Assembly (NCBI GenBank): GCA_028288315.1
Contig: JAQBNY010000009.1
Location: 1 to 9,474, forward strand
DNA length: 9,474 nucleotides
Reading direction: 5' to 3'
Source of the DNA: Mucilaginibacter sp.
GTDB taxonomy: Bacteria; Bacteroidota; Bacteroidia; Sphingobacteriales; Sphingobacteriaceae
The position numbers were made by a program, and so were the translations under genes. This document shows, piece after piece, positions 7,256 through 9,474 of this stretch (the first letter of the stretch is position 1; each line of letters begins with the position of its first letter). The notes under the pieces were generated by a model. It was not told the origin of the DNA. It worked only from the letters and a program-made list of their open reading frames with translations, and made no database searches.

Positions 7256-7482
7256 ATGTGGTTTTTACTATTGCGGCCAATGACCATGTAAGTAAAGGCG
7301 CCAATAACGGGTGCAAGTAAAACAATCATTGCCCAAAGTACTTTGGTGTTTTGGTCTTTGGTGGAGCGTATAATATCCAACACACAAAGCACACCTATTA
7401 TAGGATAGCACATTACTATTAGCCAAATAAAGATCATTATCATTTCTGGTAAGCCTATATTTATAAATAGTAATGTGCTCAT
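7246..7482 (-). CDS. Small two-helix membrane protein, PLDc_N domain type
   Basis: The 78-residue protein has two membrane segments, about residues 12-36 and 48-68, joined by a short charged loop (RSTKDQNTK), and a basic C-terminus (RNSKNHIKA). The second segment, LWAMIVLLAPVIGAFTYMVI followed by GR, matches the pattern of the N-terminal domain of cardiolipin synthase-like phospholipase D proteins (PLDc_N), with its conserved P, G, Y and IGR. The catalytic HKD domains are absent, so it is a free-standing membrane domain of unknown role, not an enzyme. A longer - strand frame at 7268-7573 overlaps it but has no recognisable features. It lies 125 bases downstream of the ABC permease gene on the same strand and probably has its own promoter (7497-7527). 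The family call is fairly strong; function is open. Confidence 0.85.
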   Translation of the reverse strand: MSTLLFINIGLPEMIMIFIWLIVMCYPIIGVLCVLDIIRSTKDQNTKVLWAMIVLLAPVIGAFTYMVIGRNSKNHIKA

Positions 7483-7496
7483 AATTAAGGTTTTTA

Positions 7497-7527
7497 CTAA
7501 TATAAATACTTTTAATATTTATTGCAA
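7497..7527 (-). promoter_or_regulatory. Candidate Bacteroidetes promoter for the PLDc_N-type gene
   Basis: On the - strand, TTG (7527-7525) as a -33 element is followed after 20 bases by TATATTAG (7504-7497), one mismatch from the -7 consensus TAnnTTTG. The spacing fits. The -7 box ends 14 bases before the ATG at 7482, which implies a very short leader. The region is AT-rich, so chance matches are easy. Confidence 0.35.
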
Positions 7528-7528
7528 G

Positions 7529-7551
7529 CCTTTGTAAGCGAATTATAAAGG
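7529..7551. repeat. 9-bp imperfect inverted repeat with TATAATTCG core
   Basis: CCTTTGTAA (7529-7537) pairs with TTATAAAGG (7543-7551) around the loop GCGAA, with one G-U pair when read on the + strand. Its right half, read on the - strand, contains TATAATTCG, the same 9-mer that fills most of the loop of the palindrome upstream of era. It lies just upstream of the candidate promoter of the PLDc_N-type gene, in the 125-base spacer between two - strand genes, and could be an operator or a dispersed repeat. Confidence 0.4.
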
Positions 7552-7607
7552 ATTTTAAACCTAAAAGAGGCATGAAGTGAGGGGTGTCTCTACAATAAAA
7601 AAAGGAG

Positions 7608-8405
7608 TTACTTAATGCTCTTTTTAAGCACTATAAAGTAGCCAGCAATAAATACAACTATCGCTACACCCAGGCTCACAAAAACATCTTTAGTAAATAT
7701 ATCTATTTGCAGGTTTCTTGTCTGGTCATTGTTATGCTTTATCATGCTGCTTAAGGCAGCCATTGGGTGTGCATAAGGGAAGGCATAACTATATTCCCAA
7801 TTTTTTGAGGCTGCAATTACACCGGTAATTGTTGCAACAAAACCAATTCCCATCGGCTTCAAAAAATCGGCCCATAATAGACTGAGCAAAAACTGGATGG
7901 CAAGTATACCTAATGATGATAAGAACAGTTTAAAATATATCTGTAATATCTGTTGCTCCATATGGTAATTGTTAAACTTAAGCTCGGGCTTTAAAATGCT
8001 TAACAGGTTACCAAAACCAATTGTAAATAAAGCAAACAATGCAAGGCATAAAAAAATCAGAGACACCGCATAACAAAACTTTGCCCCGTAAACAGACCAC
8101 CGTGATAATGGCAGGCTAAATAATGTTTTCCAGGTATCGGCCTTATGTTCCACGCTGTTTACCGAGTAGGCAATAAATATGGTATACATAGGTAACAGTA
8201 AAGTGCCCATTATACCAAGGCTCACCATGGCAAATTGTACCCACAGCATTAAGGGTTGCAACATAATAAACTTTTCGCTTTTGGTATAAAATATGGCAAA
8301 AGCTAATAGGCCAATAAATAATGGTAATATAATTGCGCACCAAAAACTAAGTGTTTTACGGGTCTTATAAAATTCAGATTGGAATGATAATAAAAATCCC
8401 TTCAT
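7608..8405 (-). CDS. ABC-2 type transporter permease (LanE/BcrB-like)
   Basis: The 265-residue integral membrane protein shows about six hydrophobic segments, near residues 21-40, 55-80, 107-130, 157-178, 182-199 and 241-260. The amphipathic start with SEFYKTRKTLSFW and the cytoplasmic loop EHKADTWKTLFSLPLSR before the third segment are typical of ABC-2 permeases of the bacitracin-resistance and lantibiotic-immunity group. The ATPase gene ends 7 bases upstream on the same strand, so the two are almost certainly co-translated and form one transporter, with two ATPase subunits and one or two permease types. Such pairs export or exclude peptides, antibiotics or lipid-like substrates, or serve gliding and envelope functions; no substrate can be named here. 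The MKGFLL start is the first ATG after the ATPase stop. No lantibiotic biosynthesis gene is visible, so a self-immunity role has no support from context. Confidence 0.88.
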   Translation of the reverse strand: MKGFLLSFQSEFYKTRKTLSFWCAIILPLFIGLLAFAIFYTKSEKFIMLQPLMLWVQFAMVSLGIMGTLLLPMYTIFIAYSVNSVEHKADTWKTLFSLPLSRWSVYGAKFCYAVSLIFLCLALFALFTIGFGNLLSILKPELKFNNYHMEQQILQIYFKLFLSSLGILAIQFLLSLLWADFLKPMGIGFVATITGVIAASKNWEYSYAFPYAHPMAALSSMIKHNNDQTRNLQIDIFTKDVFVSLGVAIVVFIAGYFIVLKKSIK

Positions 8406-8412
8406 GTAATAA

Positions 8413-9312
8413 TTAGTTGCTTTTGGTAATATCTAAGAATAATTTTTCGAGATCCTTGTGCTGTTTATTAATACCAAACACGGTTATACCGTTCTGCACA
8501 AGCAGGGAATTGATCTCGCCTATTTGCTGTTTTGAAGTGAACGGGATATATAAACGTTCATGGTTAATATTATTCACAATAAAATCATGGCGTTTTAAAA
8601 GGTTAGCAGCATCAACAGTATTATCAGCCTCAATTTGAACTTGCGGATGGCTTATGCTCTCCAAATCCTTAACACTTCCCTGAAATAATAATTCACCCTC
8701 ATTGATGATACCTACGTGTGTAGCCATTTTCTCTATCTCGGATAACAAATGGCTCGATATGAAAACAGTTTTACCCTGTTCCTGTACCAGCCGTATTATT
8801 AATTCACGTATCTCAATAATGCCATTAGGATCAAGTCCATTGGTGGGCTCATCCAATATTAAAAGTTTGGGATCGCTTAACAAGGCAAGGGCAATACCAA
8901 GGCGTTGTTTCATTCCTAAGGAATATTGACCTGCTTTTTTGTGGGCAGCATTGGTAAGCTGTACCAGTTTAAGCATTTCGTCAACCCGGTTTTCGTTTAC
9001 CTGTAACAGCATCGCTCGGTTCAGCAAGTTTTCTTTCCCGGTAAGATGATGGTATATAGCAGGCTGCTCAATAAGCGAACCTACTTGGGATAATATATTA
9101 ATGCGATTGCTTTGCAGCTCCAGCCCAAAAATATGAATGCTGCCCTGGTCTGTTTTTAACAGGTTAAGCAGCATTTTAATTGTAGTAGTTTTACCGGCGC
9201 CGTTTGGTCCTAAAAAACCATAGATACTCCCGGCAGGAACCTGTAGTGATAATGACTTAACAACTTGCTGTTTATCAAAGCTAAATGATAAACCCTCGGT
9301 ACGTATTACCAT
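8413..9312 (-). CDS. ABC transporter ATP-binding protein (LanF/BcrA-like)
   Basis: This cytoplasmic ATPase subunit drives the permease encoded immediately downstream. From the ATG at 9312 it has 299 residues, usual for the family. Motifs: Walker A GPNGAGKT (35-42), signature YSLGMKQRL (130-138), Walker B LLILDEPTNGLDP (150-162) and H-loop H188 in ISSHLL. The Q-loop position reads GSLIEQP with E82 where most ABC ATPases have glutamine; this E-loop is a known mark of LanF-type immunity transporters and supports that subgroup. Residues about 220-299 form the usual C-terminal extension. A frame extension to 9336 would add MLNCTREG, but it lies within the coding end of the upstream gene. MVIRTEGLSFSF is a normal start, and GAGAAGG just before this ATG may serve as a ribosome-binding site. 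The start overlaps the upstream stop by 7 bases (ATGGTAA), which implies translational coupling. Confidence 0.95.
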   Translation of the reverse strand: MVIRTEGLSFSFDKQQVVKSLSLQVPAGSIYGFLGPNGAGKTTTIKMLLNLLKTDQGSIHIFGLELQSNRINILSQVGSLIEQPAIYHHLTGKENLLNRAMLLQVNENRVDEMLKLVQLTNAAHKKAGQYSLGMKQRLGIALALLSDPKLLILDEPTNGLDPNGIIEIRELIIRLVQEQGKTVFISSHLLSEIEKMATHVGIINEGELLFQGSVKDLESISHPQVQIEADNTVDAANLLKRHDFIVNNINHERLYIPFTSKQQIGEINSLLVQNGITVFGINKQHKDLEKLFLDITKSN

Positions 9313-9474
9313 ACCTTCTCTTGTGCAATTGAGCAAACAGCTTTTACCAAACCTACACCTTTAAAGAACAGGGATGTTGCCTGTACTGCTGATGCATGAG
9401 TGTCATTTTGTTTCTTTTGTTCAAACTGATAACTAACACCCATAATGATGGCAAAAAATACCGGAGCCAATAAT
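9306..9474 (-). CDS. C-terminal part of an unrecognised membrane-anchored protein (cut by the window edge)
   Basis: On the - strand a frame stays open from the window edge to a TAA at 9308-9306 and encodes 55 residues. It begins with a hydrophobic stretch (LLAPVFFAIIMGVSY) that looks like the end of a membrane helix, then a charged segment (EQKKQND) and a mixed tail ending SIAQEKVW. The stop overlaps the ATPase start by 7 bases, so it is the preceding gene of the same operon, which argues that it is real although most of it lies outside the window. It could be a second permease, another membrane component of the transporter, or an unrelated membrane protein; I do not recognise the family from this tail. 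Confidence 0.65.
   Translation of the reverse strand, partial: LLAPVFFAIIMGVSYQFEQKKQNDTHASAVQATSLFFKGVGLVKAVCSIAQEKVW

Noticed and set aside
7268..7573. 101-residue - strand frame overlapping the PLDc_N-type gene
   Set aside because: The shorter frame has two clear membrane helices and family motifs; the longer one is rich in Y, N and R without pattern, and part of it lies in AT-rich spacer.
7569..7620. Terminator for the ABC operon after the permease stop (CTTAA/TTAAG pairing, then a T run on the - strand)
   Set aside because: The stem is only 5 A/T-rich pairs, mostly inside the gene, and several bases separate it from the T run; too weak to call.
9313..9336. Upstream ATG start for the ABC ATPase, adding MLNCTREG
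   Set aside because: It lies inside the coding end of the preceding gene, and the family normally begins a few residues before the GLSFSF strand, as from the ATG at 9312.

Overview
The window looks like chromosomal DNA from a Bacteroidota bacterium, most likely a Sphingobacteriaceae relative (Pedobacter/Mucilaginibacter type). The pointers are moderately AT-rich DNA with very AT-rich spacers, almost no Shine-Dalgarno sequences, a perfect Bacteroidetes-type -7 box (TAnnTTTG) before der, and the style of the proteins. The taxonomic call is inference; no rRNA or other marker is present. Eight coding regions cover nearly everything. The longest non-coding stretch is 215 bases (2396-2610). I see no tRNA, rRNA, CRISPR array, transposase or prophage gene.

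The left half is on the + strand. era (90-965) and der (1094-2395) encode two GTPases of ribosome assembly: Era acts on the 30S subunit and Der, with two G domains, on the 50S. A strong intrinsic terminator follows der. Next is a large helicase-nuclease (2611-5781) that joins a UvrD/PcrA-like SF1 motor to a C-terminal PD-(D/E)XK nuclease with four cysteines placed as in iron-sulfur nucleases. After it comes an exported zinc aminopeptidase of family M28 (5902-7245).

The right part is on the - strand and converges on the peptidase. A 78-residue two-helix membrane protein of the PLDc_N type (7246-7482) ends exactly where the peptidase ends, so the two stop codons form TAATTA. Further right is an ABC operon read leftwards: the end of an unrecognised membrane-anchored protein (9306-9474, cut by the window edge), a LanF/BcrA-type ATPase (8413-9312) overlapping it by 7 bases, and an ABC-2 permease (7608-8405) 7 bases later. 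The last two probably form an exporter or self-protection transporter.

The genes themselves are mostly ordinary. The less explained material is in the spacers: a 14-bp perfect palindrome before era; two opposed arrays of a 7-base unit flanking a promoter-like box between era and der; and twin 9-bp hairpins sharing the core CGGTG-N4-CACCG before the helicase. I found no convincing new multi-gene system. The best candidates for novelty are the heptamer-array element and the uncharacterised helicase-nuclease.
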